In this document: piece by piece, positions 44,659 to 54,127 of the stretch | Position numbering within the stretch: the first letter of the stretch is position 1 | How the letters are laid out: each line of letters starts with the position of its first letter | Origin: Synergistaceae bacterium | GTDB taxonomy: Bacteria; Synergistota; Synergistia; Synergistales; Aminobacteriaceae | Reading direction: 5' to 3' | Length of the DNA stretch: 64,000 nt | NCBI GenBank assembly: GCA_017470485.1 | Contig: JAFUYQ010000014.1 | Span: forward strand, 124,001 to 188,000 | The notes under the pieces: model-generated | What the model was told of the DNA's origin: nothing | What the model saw: the letters and a program-made list of their open reading frames with translations, nothing else | Database searches by the model: none | Made by a program: the position numbers and the translations under genes

Positions 44659-45726
44659 TCATTCCTTACGTAAAACTATCCTGCCTGCACCTTCCGTGAA
44701 CGCGCCTATAATTTCTGCCCTGTCAAATCCCTTCTTTCGTATGTGATTCAGAACTTCGGATGATTTTTCGGGACTAACTGCCAGCAGTAAACCTCCCGAA
44801 GTCTGTGCGTCATATATCATATCAATATCGCTCTGTGCGAACTCACCCTCAACATCAACATTATCCTGAAACGTGGCCATGTTCCTGTAAGCTCCTTCGG
44901 GAACTAATCCCATGTCGGCAAGTTCCTTAACGCCCTTGATTGACGGAAGGGACTCAAGCCTGAGATTACAGTTGAGATTCTGACCGAGCATGTCCGACAG
45001 ATGACCTGCCAGTCCGAAACCTGTTACGTCCGTCCCGGCATGTACAGCACTGTGCAAATCATCGGGTAAGTCTATCATGTTCAATTTCTTCATGCTCTCC
45101 GATGCTTCGATTGCTGTCGAAGGGTCTTCAATCATTTCGGCCTTAATCGCTGTTACGGCTATACCTGTTCCCAAGGGCTTAGTGAGAATCAGCTTATCGC
45201 CGTCAACTGCTCCCGAAGTCCTCCAGAGTTTTGACTTCAACGCCTCGCCGTAAACAACAAGCCCGTATTTCGGCTCGTCATCTTGAACGCTGTGGCCTCC
45301 GACAAGAAAAGCCCCTGCCGTTCTTACACGCTCGAAGCCTCCCTCAAGCACCGATTTCAGAACATCAAGCTCAAGATACTTTGTCGGAAAGCATACTGTA
45401 TTGAGAGCGACAACTGGCCTTCCTCCCATAGCGAAGACATCACTTAATGAGTTGGCGGCGGCAATCTGCCCCCAAGTGAAAGGGTCATCGACAACCGGCG
45501 TGATGAAATCGACCGTCAATATCCCGTAGCGTTCCGCGTCAATCTCGAAGACAGCCGCGTCCTCGTTGCCGTTCCAAGAGGCGAGTACCCTGTCGCCGTA
45601 AATCTGCGGTATTCCCGATAAAACCTTCTGTAGATCCGCCGGACCTATCTTCGCCGCTCAGCCGCTTGAGTGGGATAACTCAGTGAGTCTCTTTTTGCCT
45701 ATTTGCGAAGGCTCACAGCACGACAC
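44659..45726 (-). CDS. selD: Selenide, water dikinase containing selenocysteine (TGA at codon 23)
   Basis: Read through the TGA at 45658-45660 this is a 355-aa SelD. The N-terminal active-site segment is SGUAAKIGPADLQKVL, where selenocysteine replaces the Cys of GCAAK. Downstream are AVFEI and LTVDFITPVVDDPFTWG with the ATP/metal residues, and ANSLSDVFAMGG. It makes selenophosphate from selenide and ATP. The GTG start at 45726 is preceded by AGGTGA and overlaps selB by 14 bp. A hairpin follows the TGA. Without readthrough the remaining frame would miss the active site. Confidence 0.92.
45631..45660 (-). promoter_or_regulatory. SECIS-like hairpin and UGA of selD
   Basis: Minus strand: TGA at 45660-45658, a 10-nt gap, then TAGGTCC pairs with GGATCTA around GGC (45647-45631), seven base pairs including one G-U. 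Geometry matches the grdB hairpin, and the loop differs by one base (GGU there, GGC here). Confidence 0.8.
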
Positions 45727-47584
45727 GGTAATCACCTGCCCTTCTGGTGAAGCCCTTGCTGTCGAAATACTCAAGTATCGGAAGAATATATTTCCTTGTG
45801 CTTCCCGTAGCGTCCCTTACCTGAGCGAGTGTTACCTGACTTCCCAAGCCCCTGAGAATATTTCTCATTTCGTCCTCGATGTCATGAAGAAGAACGTAAC
45901 CCTCCGGGATTAGAGCGAGGGTGTTATTGTTACGCATAGCCTGAATGATTTTTGTGAAGACTTTTTCGGGGAGGGCTAATTCTTTTCTGAGTTCGTCAAG
46001 CGTGGGAAGCTGCCATTTTCGGGAAAGGCAGATTTTTTTGACGGCCTCAATGCTTGCGTTGAATGCCTCGTCATTCTGGGGAACAAAATCGGGGGTATGA
46101 AGTTTGCCGTCAGACATGACGATTATTCCGCGAGACACGGCAAGGTCAATTAAAGAGCGTGGAGTTCCCGAACTTTCGAGGGGCATACCTGCTTCGGCAG
46201 GGTAATGAGATTGATACTGGACTACGGAATTTTTTAGAGCGTTCATGATTTCACCGCAGTAATTCTCGGACAGAATGTTATTATCCGCAATAACAATTTT
46301 TCCGGCGGACGATAATTTTTCCGTTAATGCCTCAAGATTTTCATTTGTGTCCTGCAAAATCTGCAATGCTTCTGATTTAGCTATGCTTCCGGCCTCATTG
46401 ATGAGGTAGACGAAACGTTCTTCGGGCGATGAAGCGTGCCTGAGGCTTTCGATTCGGTTGAGGATTTTTGAACGTGAGGCCGAGCCTCTGGGCTTGTATG
46501 AGTAAGGGAAGATTATCTCTCCTCCGCCTATAGTGATTAACGGGCTGTAGAACCTCAGAATGAATCTTTGGCCGTAAGTGCAGACTACGGGCTCTTCAAG
46601 AACTAGCTGTGCAGGCTGTGAAGTGTTCGGTTCAATCTGTTTTGAACTAAGGAGCGACACTCTTGCGAGGACTTCCGAAGTTCCTATGCAGACATGTAGC
46701 CTCTGCCAGTGCTTCAAAGGTTCTTTGACGCTCGGAAGAATCTTTATTACCGCCTCAAAGCACCTTGTCGGCCTGAAGACTCCTTTGTTGCAGACCACAT
46801 CGCCCCTTGAAATATCGTCAATGTCAATTCCTGCGAGGTTAGCCGCTACTCTCTGACCTGCGTATGCGCTCTCAACGCTCTGGCCGTGAACCTGCAACGT
46901 TCTGATTCGCCCTTCTCGTCCTGACGGTAATACCTCGATTCTGTCCGAAGGGCGCGCTGTTCCATGATAGGCCGTGCCTGTAACGACCGTTCCGAAGCCC
47001 GAAATCGTGAATGCCCTGTCAACCGGCAGAAAAAACGCTCCGCTTCTCGGCCTTACCTCAACGCGGTCAATCAGCGATGTAATCTGGCGGCGCAAATCGT
47101 CAAGTCCTTCGCCTGTTACTGACGAGACAGGAACAACGGGCTTCCCCTCAAGGAACGTTCCTTTAACGAAGTCCTTTACATCATCGACAACAAGCTCAAG
47201 CATACCCTCGTCATCTTTAACACGGTCAATCTTCGTTACGGCTATGAGTCCGTCATGAACTCCGAGAAGTTCCATTATTGCCAAGTGTTCACGAGTCTGA
47301 GGCATTACCGACTCATCGGCGGCAATAACAAGTAATGCAGCGTCAATCCCCGAAGCTCCGGCGACCATTTGACGAATGAATCTCTCATGGCCGGGAACGT
47401 CAATAACGCTTACGACTCTGCCGTCCTCAAGGCTCAACGGGGCGAAGCCAAGCTCAATCGTAATGCCCCGTTTTTTTTCCTCGATGAGCCTGTCGCAGTT
47501 TACGCCGGTGAGAGCGTTAATGAGAGCTGTTTTGCCGTGATCAATGTGTCCGGCTGTTCCGAGTACGAGTGAAATCTCACGCAT
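45713..47584 (-). CDS. selB: Selenocysteine-specific elongation factor SelB
   Basis: A 623-aa GTPase. The EF-Tu-like N-terminal part carries GTAGHIDHGKT, VIDVPGHERF, and TKIDR-type recognition, and the early CDRLIEEKKRGITIELGF block is typical of SelB. Beta-barrel domains follow, then a C-terminal series of winged helices (about 360-620) that binds SECIS RNA. It brings Sec-tRNA to UGA codons. The start is ATG 47584, with GGAAGGTG upstream; it overlaps the selA stop by 8 bp. In-frame GTG 47593 is a less likely start. Confidence 0.95.
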   Translation of the reverse strand: MREISLVLGTAGHIDHGKTALINALTGVNCDRLIEEKKRGITIELGFAPLSLEDGRVVSVIDVPGHERFIRQMVAGASGIDAALLVIAADESVMPQTREHLAIMELLGVHDGLIAVTKIDRVKDDEGMLELVVDDVKDFVKGTFLEGKPVVPVSSVTGEGLDDLRRQITSLIDRVEVRPRSGAFFLPVDRAFTISGFGTVVTGTAYHGTARPSDRIEVLPSGREGRIRTLQVHGQSVESAYAGQRVAANLAGIDIDDISRGDVVCNKGVFRPTRCFEAVIKILPSVKEPLKHWQRLHVCIGTSEVLARVSLLSSKQIEPNTSQPAQLVLEEPVVCTYGQRFILRFYSPLITIGGGEIIFPYSYKPRGSASRSKILNRIESLRHASSPEERFVYLINEAGSIAKSEALQILQDTNENLEALTEKLSSAGKIVIADNNILSENYCGEIMNALKNSVVQYQSHYPAEAGMPLESSGTPRSLIDLAVSRGIIVMSDGKLHTPDFVPQNDEAFNASIEAVKKICLSRKWQLPTLDELRKELALPEKVFTKIIQAMRNNNTLALIPEGYVLLHDIEDEMRNILRGLGSQVTLAQVRDATGSTRKYILPILEYFDSKGFTRRAGDYRVVL

Positions 47585-48980
47585 TGAATACACCTTCCAG
47601 AGCGTTAATCAGAATGTCGGTCTCTCCGTTCTGAAGCGTCCTTACGTGAATGACAATCTCATCGTCCCTCGCTCCGCAAAGAACAGGAACATCAATTCCC
47701 CTCAGCAATTTCTGAATGTACCCTGCCCCTGACGTTTTGTGCTTGACACTTACGCCCCAGCCTCTGAGTTTTATCTCAGGGCATGAGCCTCCGCCCGTAG
47801 CGTCCTCAGTCTCAACGACTCGAACTTCAGCCCTCAATCTCCGACTCAGTTCATCAGCCAGCGACTCGGCCTGAGATTTCAAAGAATCTGGATTAGCCCG
47901 TATCATTCTGAGAGTTGGTATCTCATCGTAAAGCCCCTGAGCGTAAAGCCTCAATGTCGCCTCGAAACCAGCGAGAGTAACTTTGTCGCACCTCAACGCC
48001 CTCGCAAGGGGGTACTTCTTGAGTTTGTCGATGTATTTTTTTCTGCCGACTATGCCGCCTATCTGAGGCCCTCCGAGAATCTTGTCGCCCGAAAACGTTA
48101 CTATGTCCGCTCCGGCCTCCAGACATGAACGTATGCTGATTTCGCCGGTGTTCGCCGGAAGCCCTATGACATCGCCGTCAACAAGAAGCCCGCTTCCTGC
48201 GTCCTCCATGAAAATCAATTCATGTTCATGAGCAAGTTTAGCCAGTTCTTTTCGTTCTGGGGATAAAGTGAAGCCCTCAATTCTGAAATTTGACGGGTGT
48301 ATCTTCATCAGCATTGAGGTTTTATCGTTCACGGCTCGCTCATAATCATAGAGATGAGTCCTGTTGGTAGTGCCTACCTCGTGAAGAGCTGCCCCTGACA
48401 GTTCCATAATGTCAGGGATTCGGAATGAGCCGCCGATTTCGACAAGTTCGCCTCTTGAGACAACGACTTCAGAACCTTTAGCGAGTGCCGACAAAGCGAT
48501 AAGTACCGCTCCGGCGTTGTTGTTCACGGCTAACGAGGCTTCAGCCCCCGTGAGCGTGCAGAGCAAATCTTCAATGTGTGAATTTCTCTGGCCTCTTGAA
48601 CCTTCTTTGAGGTCGTACTCAAGATTTGAATATGACGAGGCAACTTCAGCCATTGACTTCACGGCCTCGTCAGCGATTAACGAACGCCCTAAATTTGTGT
48701 GAATTACGACACCTGTGGCATTGATTACATGTCTGAGGCTCGAACGCGAGGCAGAGGACAGAGCTATAACGCAGGACTCCCTGAATCCTTCAGGCGAGAA
48801 CTCATAATCATCATCATTAAGAATCCTCCGCCTTATCTCCGAAAGCTCATTGTTAATTACACGCTTGACCCTCATTCGTCCGAGTACGTCAAGCCATCTT
48901 TGAACCCACTCATAGCCCAAGATAATATCCATTCCCGGAATCTCGCTGAGCCTCTGCCTCCTGTCCGGCATCTTTAACAC
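47577..48980 (-). CDS. selA: L-seryl-tRNA(Sec) selenium transferase
   Basis: A 467-aa PLP enzyme that converts seryl-tRNA(Sec) to selenocysteinyl-tRNA. The PLP lysine is Lys300 in VTFSGDKILGGPQIGGIVG. Other SelA blocks are INATGVVIHTNLGRS, SNLEYDLKEGSRGQR and AVNNNAGAVLIAL. It begins the selA-selB-selD-budA-trxB chain, 40 bp after the BCCT transporter gene, with no terminator seen between them. Its length is normal. Confidence 0.95.
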   Translation of the reverse strand: MLKMPDRRQRLSEIPGMDIILGYEWVQRWLDVLGRMRVKRVINNELSEIRRRILNDDDYEFSPEGFRESCVIALSSASRSSLRHVINATGVVIHTNLGRSLIADEAVKSMAEVASSYSNLEYDLKEGSRGQRNSHIEDLLCTLTGAEASLAVNNNAGAVLIALSALAKGSEVVVSRGELVEIGGSFRIPDIMELSGAALHEVGTTNRTHLYDYERAVNDKTSMLMKIHPSNFRIEGFTLSPERKELAKLAHEHELIFMEDAGSGLLVDGDVIGLPANTGEISIRSCLEAGADIVTFSGDKILGGPQIGGIVGRKKYIDKLKKYPLARALRCDKVTLAGFEATLRLYAQGLYDEIPTLRMIRANPDSLKSQAESLADELSRRLRAEVRVVETEDATGGGSCPEIKLRGWGVSVKHKTSGAGYIQKLLRGIDVPVLCGARDDEIVIHVRTLQNGETDILINALEGVFNA

Positions 48981-49020
48981 CCTCCAAATGTTTTTTTCGT
49001 CATAATATCACAGAGTGTAA

Positions 49021-50592
49021 TCAGAGTTTACCTTCCTGTTCGTCCTTAACGAGCGACTTCCAGAGCGAATAGCAGGCGCATACCATTATGATTGCGAAGG
49101 GAGGCGCGGCGGTCAGCGATATGGTCTGCAAATTCTGAAGTCCTCCTGTCATCAGTAAGACGATTGCGAGCGCGGCCATGAGTATTCCCCAGACACCCAT
49201 CTTTGATTTTGATGGGTTGAGGTCGCCGTGATTCGAGTACATCGAGAGGACGAACGTTGCCGAGTTAGCGGACGTTACGAAGAACGTTGTGATTAGGACA
49301 AGCATTGTTACCGACATCACGAAGCCCATCGGGTAATACTTGTAGAGAGCGAACACTCCCACTGAAATATCTTTCGTTACCTGAGTCGCAATGTCAATAC
49401 CCTTAACGAGCTGCAAGTGAAGCGCGGACGTTCCGAAGATTGCGAACCAAGTGAAGCTGCCGAGTGCCGGAACGATTAAGACTCCTGCCACGAACTCGCC
49501 GATTGTCCTGCCTCTTGAGATTCTCGCAACGAATGAACCCACGAAAGGTGCCCACGCAATCCACCATGCCCAGTAATAGAGCGTCCAGTTCTTGAGGTGG
49601 TCTGAGTATTTGCCGCCGTAAGGTGCCATCATGAAACTCTCTTTCACGAGTCCGCTGACGAAATCGCCGATACCAGTCATCAATGACTCGATTATCGGGA
49701 GCGAAGGCCCTACGAAGAATAAAAGCACCATAAGCGCGAGGCAGATGAGCAAATTCAGGTTAGCGACAAACTTTATGCCTTTGTCGATTCCGAGAACCGC
49801 CGAACCGGTGTAAAGCACGGCGAGTATTATTATGATTGTTACCTGAATCATTGTTGTCTTGTCGATACCGCCGATTTCGTTGAGGCCGCTGTTAAGCTGG
49901 AGCGTTCCGAGTCCTAATGACGTTGTGATTCCTGCGAGTGTAGCGAAGATTGCCAGAACGTCAATGAATTTCCCGAACCAGCCGTCCACAACTTTCTGAC
50001 CGAAAATCGGAATGAACAATGAGCTTATGAGTCCGGGCGAGTTCCTTCTGAACTGGTAGTAGGCCATTGGCATTGCGATGACAGCGTAGCCTGCCCAAGG
50101 GTGAAGTCCCCAGTGGAAGAATGAAATCTGCATTGCGTCTCTTGCCGCCTGAATGCTTCCCGGCTCAGCTCCGAACGGGGTATTGCCGAAATGGATTAAC
50201 GGCTCGCCGGCTCCGTAGAACACGAGTCCGACTCCCATTCCTGCCGAGAAAAGCATTGCGAACCAAGAGATGTTACTGTGTTCGGGACGGTCTTCGGGCA
50301 TTCCGAGTCTTACATGCCTGAACCTGCTGAACGCCATCACAAGGCAGAAAACGACAAAGGCGTTCATCGTGAGAAGGTAGCCCCAGCCGAAATACTTTGT
50401 GAGGCCGCCGAATAAAGCGTTTGCGAAACCTCCGAAATTTTCGGGAGCGAGATAGCCCCATGCCACGATTGCGAAGGTGATTGCGATTGAAATGATGTAT
50501 ACGGAATTGGCTTTTGATGTTGATTTTTCGATGCTGCTGACTGAACCTGTTACGAGGAAATCACGGCCCTCATCTTTTTTTGTGTCAGACAT
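49021..50592 (-). CDS. BCCT-family transporter (betaine/choline/carnitine)
   Basis: A 523-aa protein with about 12 membrane segments. The BCCT signature appears in GMGVGLVFYGAGEPL, WGLHPWAGYAV and the tryptophan-rich segment WTLYYWAWWIAWAPFVGSFVARISRGRTIGEF (the betaine-binding Trp box). It imports glycine betaine or related quaternary amines, usually driven by sodium or by exchange. It lies between grdB and selA on the same strand, suggesting that the reductase here uses betaine or that betaine feeds the same pathway. A terminator between grdB and this gene may lower its expression. Confidence 0.92.
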   Translation of the reverse strand: MSDTKKDEGRDFLVTGSVSSIEKSTSKANSVYIISIAITFAIVAWGYLAPENFGGFANALFGGLTKYFGWGYLLTMNAFVVFCLVMAFSRFRHVRLGMPEDRPEHSNISWFAMLFSAGMGVGLVFYGAGEPLIHFGNTPFGAEPGSIQAARDAMQISFFHWGLHPWAGYAVIAMPMAYYQFRRNSPGLISSLFIPIFGQKVVDGWFGKFIDVLAIFATLAGITTSLGLGTLQLNSGLNEIGGIDKTTMIQVTIIIILAVLYTGSAVLGIDKGIKFVANLNLLICLALMVLLFFVGPSLPIIESLMTGIGDFVSGLVKESFMMAPYGGKYSDHLKNWTLYYWAWWIAWAPFVGSFVARISRGRTIGEFVAGVLIVPALGSFTWFAIFGTSALHLQLVKGIDIATQVTKDISVGVFALYKYYPMGFVMSVTMLVLITTFFVTSANSATFVLSMYSNHGDLNPSKSKMGVWGILMAALAIVLLMTGGLQNLQTISLTAAPPFAIIMVCACYSLWKSLVKDEQEGKL

Positions 50593-50621
50593 TAATTTTC
50601 AGCTCCTTTCAGATTTTTCAC

Positions 50622-50664
50622 ATAACAAAAAATGCCGGAGGTCTTAACTTGAAACCTCCAGCAT
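50622..50664 (-). terminator. Terminator after grdB
   Basis: Minus strand ATGCTGGAGGT pairs with ACCTCCGGCAT (one mismatch) around an 11-nt loop, followed by TTTTTTG. Readthrough would carry transcription into the BCCT and sel genes. Confidence 0.8.
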
Positions 50665-50674
50665 GATTTATGAC

Positions 50675-51988
50675 TTAGAACTTTGACGGAAATACTGTCG
50701 GCTCTTCAACCTTCGTCGCAAGGGCGTTCAGTGCTGCCTCAACACGGCTTGTCCTGAGCTGCCATTCTGCTTCCTTGCTGAGTTCGGGATCTCCGAGCGG
50801 ATAAGGAACTGATACTGTCTGCACCATTCTGTTCGATCCGACGGTCTTGGCAACGTCTATCAAGTTGCACATGACTGTTACGGGAATACCTGTACGCTCA
50901 ATCTCTTTTCCCATCGTTGCACCGCAACGAGTGCAAGTTCCTCAGGTCGATGTGAGAATTACAGCGTCAACGTGTGCGTCATGAAGTTCCTTAGCGATTT
51001 CACGGCCAAACTTCGCCGCGAATGCCTGAGTCGTTCCAGTTCCGACAGTAACATAGAACCAGTCGTAAACTTTTCCGATTTTGCCCTGTTTCTCGAAGTA
51101 GCGCATTGCGTCCAGCGGAATACCTCTGTCGGGTACGGCGCACATTGCGGCAGGGTCGAAACCGGCGTGAATCGTCTTGAATACGCCCTCAGGAAGATTA
51201 TCCCTGTCAGCGATGTTGTACTTGCCCCATTTCTGTGCGCTTGCGCTCTGGATTCTGTCGGGGTTGTCAACGGGAACGACACCGCTTGACGATACAAGGG
51301 CAATCGTTGCTTTGCTGAGATCTTTAAGAGGCTCTGCCGGCGGAATCTTCTCCATGCTCGGAATGATTAACTCGGTCTGGAAAGGCTCGCCGTTAATCTT
51401 CTTGAGGAGCATGTCGATAACTCTGTCAGCCGCCATGATTCCGTTAGGCTCAGGAATTTCCATACGGATACCTCTTGGGAAGTAACCCTCCTGTGCCGCC
51501 GGCAATAACTCCTCGCCCTTCGCAATCTTCTTGGCGAATGCCGCCATCGGCGTAACGTCAGCTTTCATGAATGTAGCTTTGCGTCCGCCCTTGAAGATGT
51601 ACGCTACTGACTTGTACTCCTCAACGCCGGGGTTCTCCTCGTTCATTGAGGTGATTACGGGGACATGGTAACGCTCGGATACGGCCTTGCAGATAATTCC
51701 GCAGCCTACGCCGTAACGTCCGGCCATGAACGCGGGGCCTGCGAAGAAAATTCCGAACTCCTTAGAGTCGAGGAAAGCGAAAATTTCCTTGAGAGCTTCC
51801 TCAGTGTGGTTAGTGATGTAGTTGTCTCCGCATACGATTGTGTTCGTAACCTCAATGTCTGGTTTGACCATAGCGTTGAGCATCATTGAACAGCCGATTA
51901 AATTGTCATGGAATATCGGTGTCTGATCCGCCATTTCCTCTCCGCCGATTCCAGCGAAGAACTGATTGATGTAATGTATAGCTTTCAT
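50675..51988 (-). CDS. grdB: Glycine/betaine-type reductase selenoprotein B subunit, GrdB-like (TGA = Sec349)
   Basis: Read through the TGA at 50942-50944 this is a 437-aa protein. The N-terminal MKAIHYINQFFAGIGGEEMADQ is the GrdB/GrdF/GrdH signature. Selenocysteine 349 sits in TSTUGTCTRCGATMGKEIERTG, giving U-x2-C-x2-C. The Sec attacks the substrate Schiff base bound by the pyruvoyl subunit. It is 21 bp after grdE with AGGGGTG before the ATG. The two open frames on either side of the TGA are therefore one gene. Which amine it uses (glycine, sarcosine, betaine) is not fixed by sequence. Confidence 0.93.
50914..50944 (-). promoter_or_regulatory. SECIS-like hairpin and UGA of grdB
   Basis: Minus strand: TGA at 50944-50942, an 11-nt gap, then TCGTTGC pairs perfectly with GCAACGA around a GGT loop (50930-50914). 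This is the strongest SECIS-like element in the window. Confidence 0.85.
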
Positions 51989-52009
51989 GATTCTTTCACC
52001 CCTTTTCTG

Positions 52010-53320
52010 CTAGAAATCCGCGCATGTTCTCATGGAGTAGCCGCTGATATGGTTCGCGCAGAACATACCGTTATTCTCCATTACGAATGAGCCGTCAGGT
52101 CTTATGCAGCCTTCCCAGCCGCCTGAGTTTCCGTCTCTGGCGAGTGCTTCAAGTTCGCCGATGACTTCCATACCTGCCGGGAACTCATACATCTGGGAGA
52201 CGTTTCCTGTCGTAACAAGCGCGTTAGTTGCGGGGTTCATTGACACTAGGGGCTGTGAAGCTCCGTCGCGTCCTGTGCATTCGTCCGAGAGTCCTATCGT
52301 CTTGATACCGAGCTTCTCAAGTTCAACGAGCATAGCCGTGTAATCAACGTCAGGATTTCCGTAGCCCTCTTCAGCGACAACGGCGGCCTGAACGCCGAGA
52401 CTGGTAGCGATTTGTCCGGCCATTTTTACACAGCGGACTTTCTCGTCCATTTTGACGTTGAGGGTTGACATGATTACGCCGATGAAGTTGATTGTCTTTC
52501 CGTGCTGAGCGTAGAGACGCTTAATCATCGGGTTAGTCGCGAACTCGTAGGTCGAAATCTTTGACGATGTGGGCATGAATGACCCTGATACCATGCAGCC
52601 GTCAAGTAATTCATTGGGGTGCATGAGGGTCGGGAGAATGTGGTTAGCGTCCCAGCCGTAGATGAGGGTGTTATATCCCATTGCCTCCATCTGGCTCTGG
52701 GGCTGTAAAACGTATGCTACTCTGGGTAGTTTGTTGACTTCTTCGCTTCTCTCATAAATCGAGGGCAGATCATAGACTTCAATGTTCTCAGGCTCAAGGT
52801 CTTTTACGCACTGGCCGATGTACTCGGCGAGTCTCATTCCGGCCCAGCGGAGAGCATGATTCTTTTTCTGCTGTTCGTGGCGTTCAAAGTCCTCATCGGT
52901 ATCGGCAACAAGTACGAGATTAACCATGTCGCCGAAAATCGTATGATGCTGATACTTTCCGCCCATAGCGATAACGCCGTCCTGAAATCCTCCTGCGTGT
53001 TCGCCAACTACGATTAATGAGCAGTCCTGAAGGCAGTGTGTACGGCCTGACCCTGCTACTTCCATTTCAGTGAGAACGCCGGGGAATATTCCGTGTCCTC
53101 CTGAAACCTTGCAGCGCATTTCAACAGCTTCCTTGACGGGGCAGAGTATTGTGTTGTCGCCCGGGTGTACGATTTTGAAGTCCGCTGTTGTGATATGCTC
53201 GTCTTCTTTTACGACTCCGAGCAGTTCTTCCTTGTTCACCGTAAGGACACCAGCGTTGTAGGCGGTCTTATCGCCGAACACGATATCCTTAACGTGAAAT
53301 GCTCCGATTTCAAGTCTCAT
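52010..53320 (-). CDS. grdE: Glycine/betaine-type reductase proprotein GrdE
   Basis: A 436-aa precursor that is self-cleaved to alpha and beta subunits, the beta part gaining a pyruvoyl group that binds the substrate amine. The likely cleavage cysteine is Cys242 in NELLDGCMVSGSF, as in characterised GrdE. The C-terminal half is strongly conserved (KTINFIGVIMSTLNV, VVAEEGYGNPD, LSDECTGRDG, MENNGMFCANHISG). The start ATG is 53320 with AAGGATG upstream. It heads the minus-strand half of the divergent grd region. GrdG or GrdI are the alternatives. Confidence 0.93.
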   Translation of the reverse strand: MRLEIGAFHVKDIVFGDKTAYNAGVLTVNKEELLGVVKEDEHITTADFKIVHPGDNTILCPVKEAVEMRCKVSGGHGIFPGVLTEMEVAGSGRTHCLQDCSLIVVGEHAGGFQDGVIAMGGKYQHHTIFGDMVNLVLVADTDEDFERHEQQKKNHALRWAGMRLAEYIGQCVKDLEPENIEVYDLPSIYERSEEVNKLPRVAYVLQPQSQMEAMGYNTLIYGWDANHILPTLMHPNELLDGCMVSGSFMPTSSKISTYEFATNPMIKRLYAQHGKTINFIGVIMSTLNVKMDEKVRCVKMAGQIATSLGVQAAVVAEEGYGNPDVDYTAMLVELEKLGIKTIGLSDECTGRDGASQPLVSMNPATNALVTTGNVSQMYEFPAGMEVIGELEALARDGNSGGWEGCIRPDGSFVMENNGMFCANHISGYSMRTCADF

Positions 53321-53680
53321 TATTGAATTTCACATCCTTAAAATTTTTACCGGCACGCTAAAAATCCGCGCACTAAATTCTGAACTGCCTTTCCCGATTC
53401 CATAACAGCCGGTAACGAACTGCCCTCCTCAGAATCAAAGAGCCTGAACACCTACTGCCATGTCTCAGGAAAAACATGCCGTGCGTAAAAATGAAATGAG
53501 TAAAACCTTTTCGATTGGAATAAAAATTTATCAGCTTGGGAAAATTTTATTTTGCCTGAAGTCTTTTCGCCATAACGAGAATCATTACACCAAATCTCAC
53601 GAAACACTTATTGACGAAACCATGCCCGATTGAGGAAAATACGGTATAATTTCAAACAAAGAAAGAGGTGAAAATCAAAG
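53321..53680. promoter_or_regulatory. 360-bp divergent control region between grdE and trxA, with three 35-bp-spaced repeats
   Basis: No gene is present. On the plus strand ACTGCC starts at 53384, 53419 and 53454, exactly 35 bp apart; each is followed about 25 bp on by GCC in degenerate units. TATAAT at 53645-53650 precedes trxA, but no good -35 is at the usual distance. GAAAGAGGTG (53661-53670) is the trxA ribosome site. I do not see a glycine-riboswitch core on either strand. Confidence 0.5.
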
Positions 53681-54019
53681 ATGGCAATCACGGAAATCAC
53701 AAAGGAAAATTTCGAGGCTGAGTTCAAAAACAGTCCGCTTCCGGCAGTCTTAGACTTCTGGGGGCCTAAGTGCGGCCCGTGCATGGCTCTCATGCCGAAA
53801 TACCACGAACTTGCCGAGAACCCGAAGTACGAAGGCAAATTCAAATTCTGCTCAGTCGATACATCGAAGAACAGAAGGGTATCCATGATGGTACGTCCGG
53901 CAGTCATGGCACAGCCTACGTTCCTTTTCTTCAAGGACGGTCAGGAAGTGGCAAGGCTCGGAGGCGATGACCTTACGATTGAGACGATCACCGCTAAGGT
54001 CGATGAACTCATGGCATAA
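53681..54019 (+). CDS. trxA: Thioredoxin of the glycine reductase system
   Basis: A 112-aa thioredoxin. The active site is WGPKCGPC, a variant of WCGPC with WGP-K in front, as in thioredoxins encoded with glycine reductase. It reduces the GrdA/GrdB selenoproteins during each turnover and is itself reduced by TrxB. It starts the plus-strand operon trxA-grdA-grdC-grdD-DUF3343. The ATG is preceded by AGAGGTG. A gap of 108 bp leads to grdA. Confidence 0.93.
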   Translation: MAITEITKENFEAEFKNSPLPAVLDFWGPKCGPCMALMPKYHELAENPKYEGKFKFCSVDTSKNRRVSMMVRPAVMAQPTFLFFKDGQEVARLGGDDLTIETITAKVDELMA

Positions 54020-54127
54020 GCAAGTCAATGCGTTGAAAGCGTAAAGTGTAAATGTTAATCAGCTTGGAATAAAATAAATCAATCAGCTAAAAACAATCAA
54101 AATCTTATTGAAGGGAAGGTGTCAGAC

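Noticed and set aside
44659..45726. selD as a truncated gene starting at TTG 45519
   Set aside because: The N-terminal catalytic segment is encoded upstream through the TGA, and a GTG with AGGTGA gives a full-length protein.
50675..51988. grdB split into two genes or a pseudogene
   Set aside because: The stop is TGA, both frames join without shift, and the residue around it (U-x2-C-x2-C) is the known Sec site, with a perfect 7-bp hairpin downstream.
53384..53488. CRISPR array
   Set aside because: Only three degenerate units with a 6-base core, and no cas genes.
53321..53680. Glycine riboswitch upstream of grdE or trxA
   Set aside because: No conserved aptamer cores could be found on either strand by eye.
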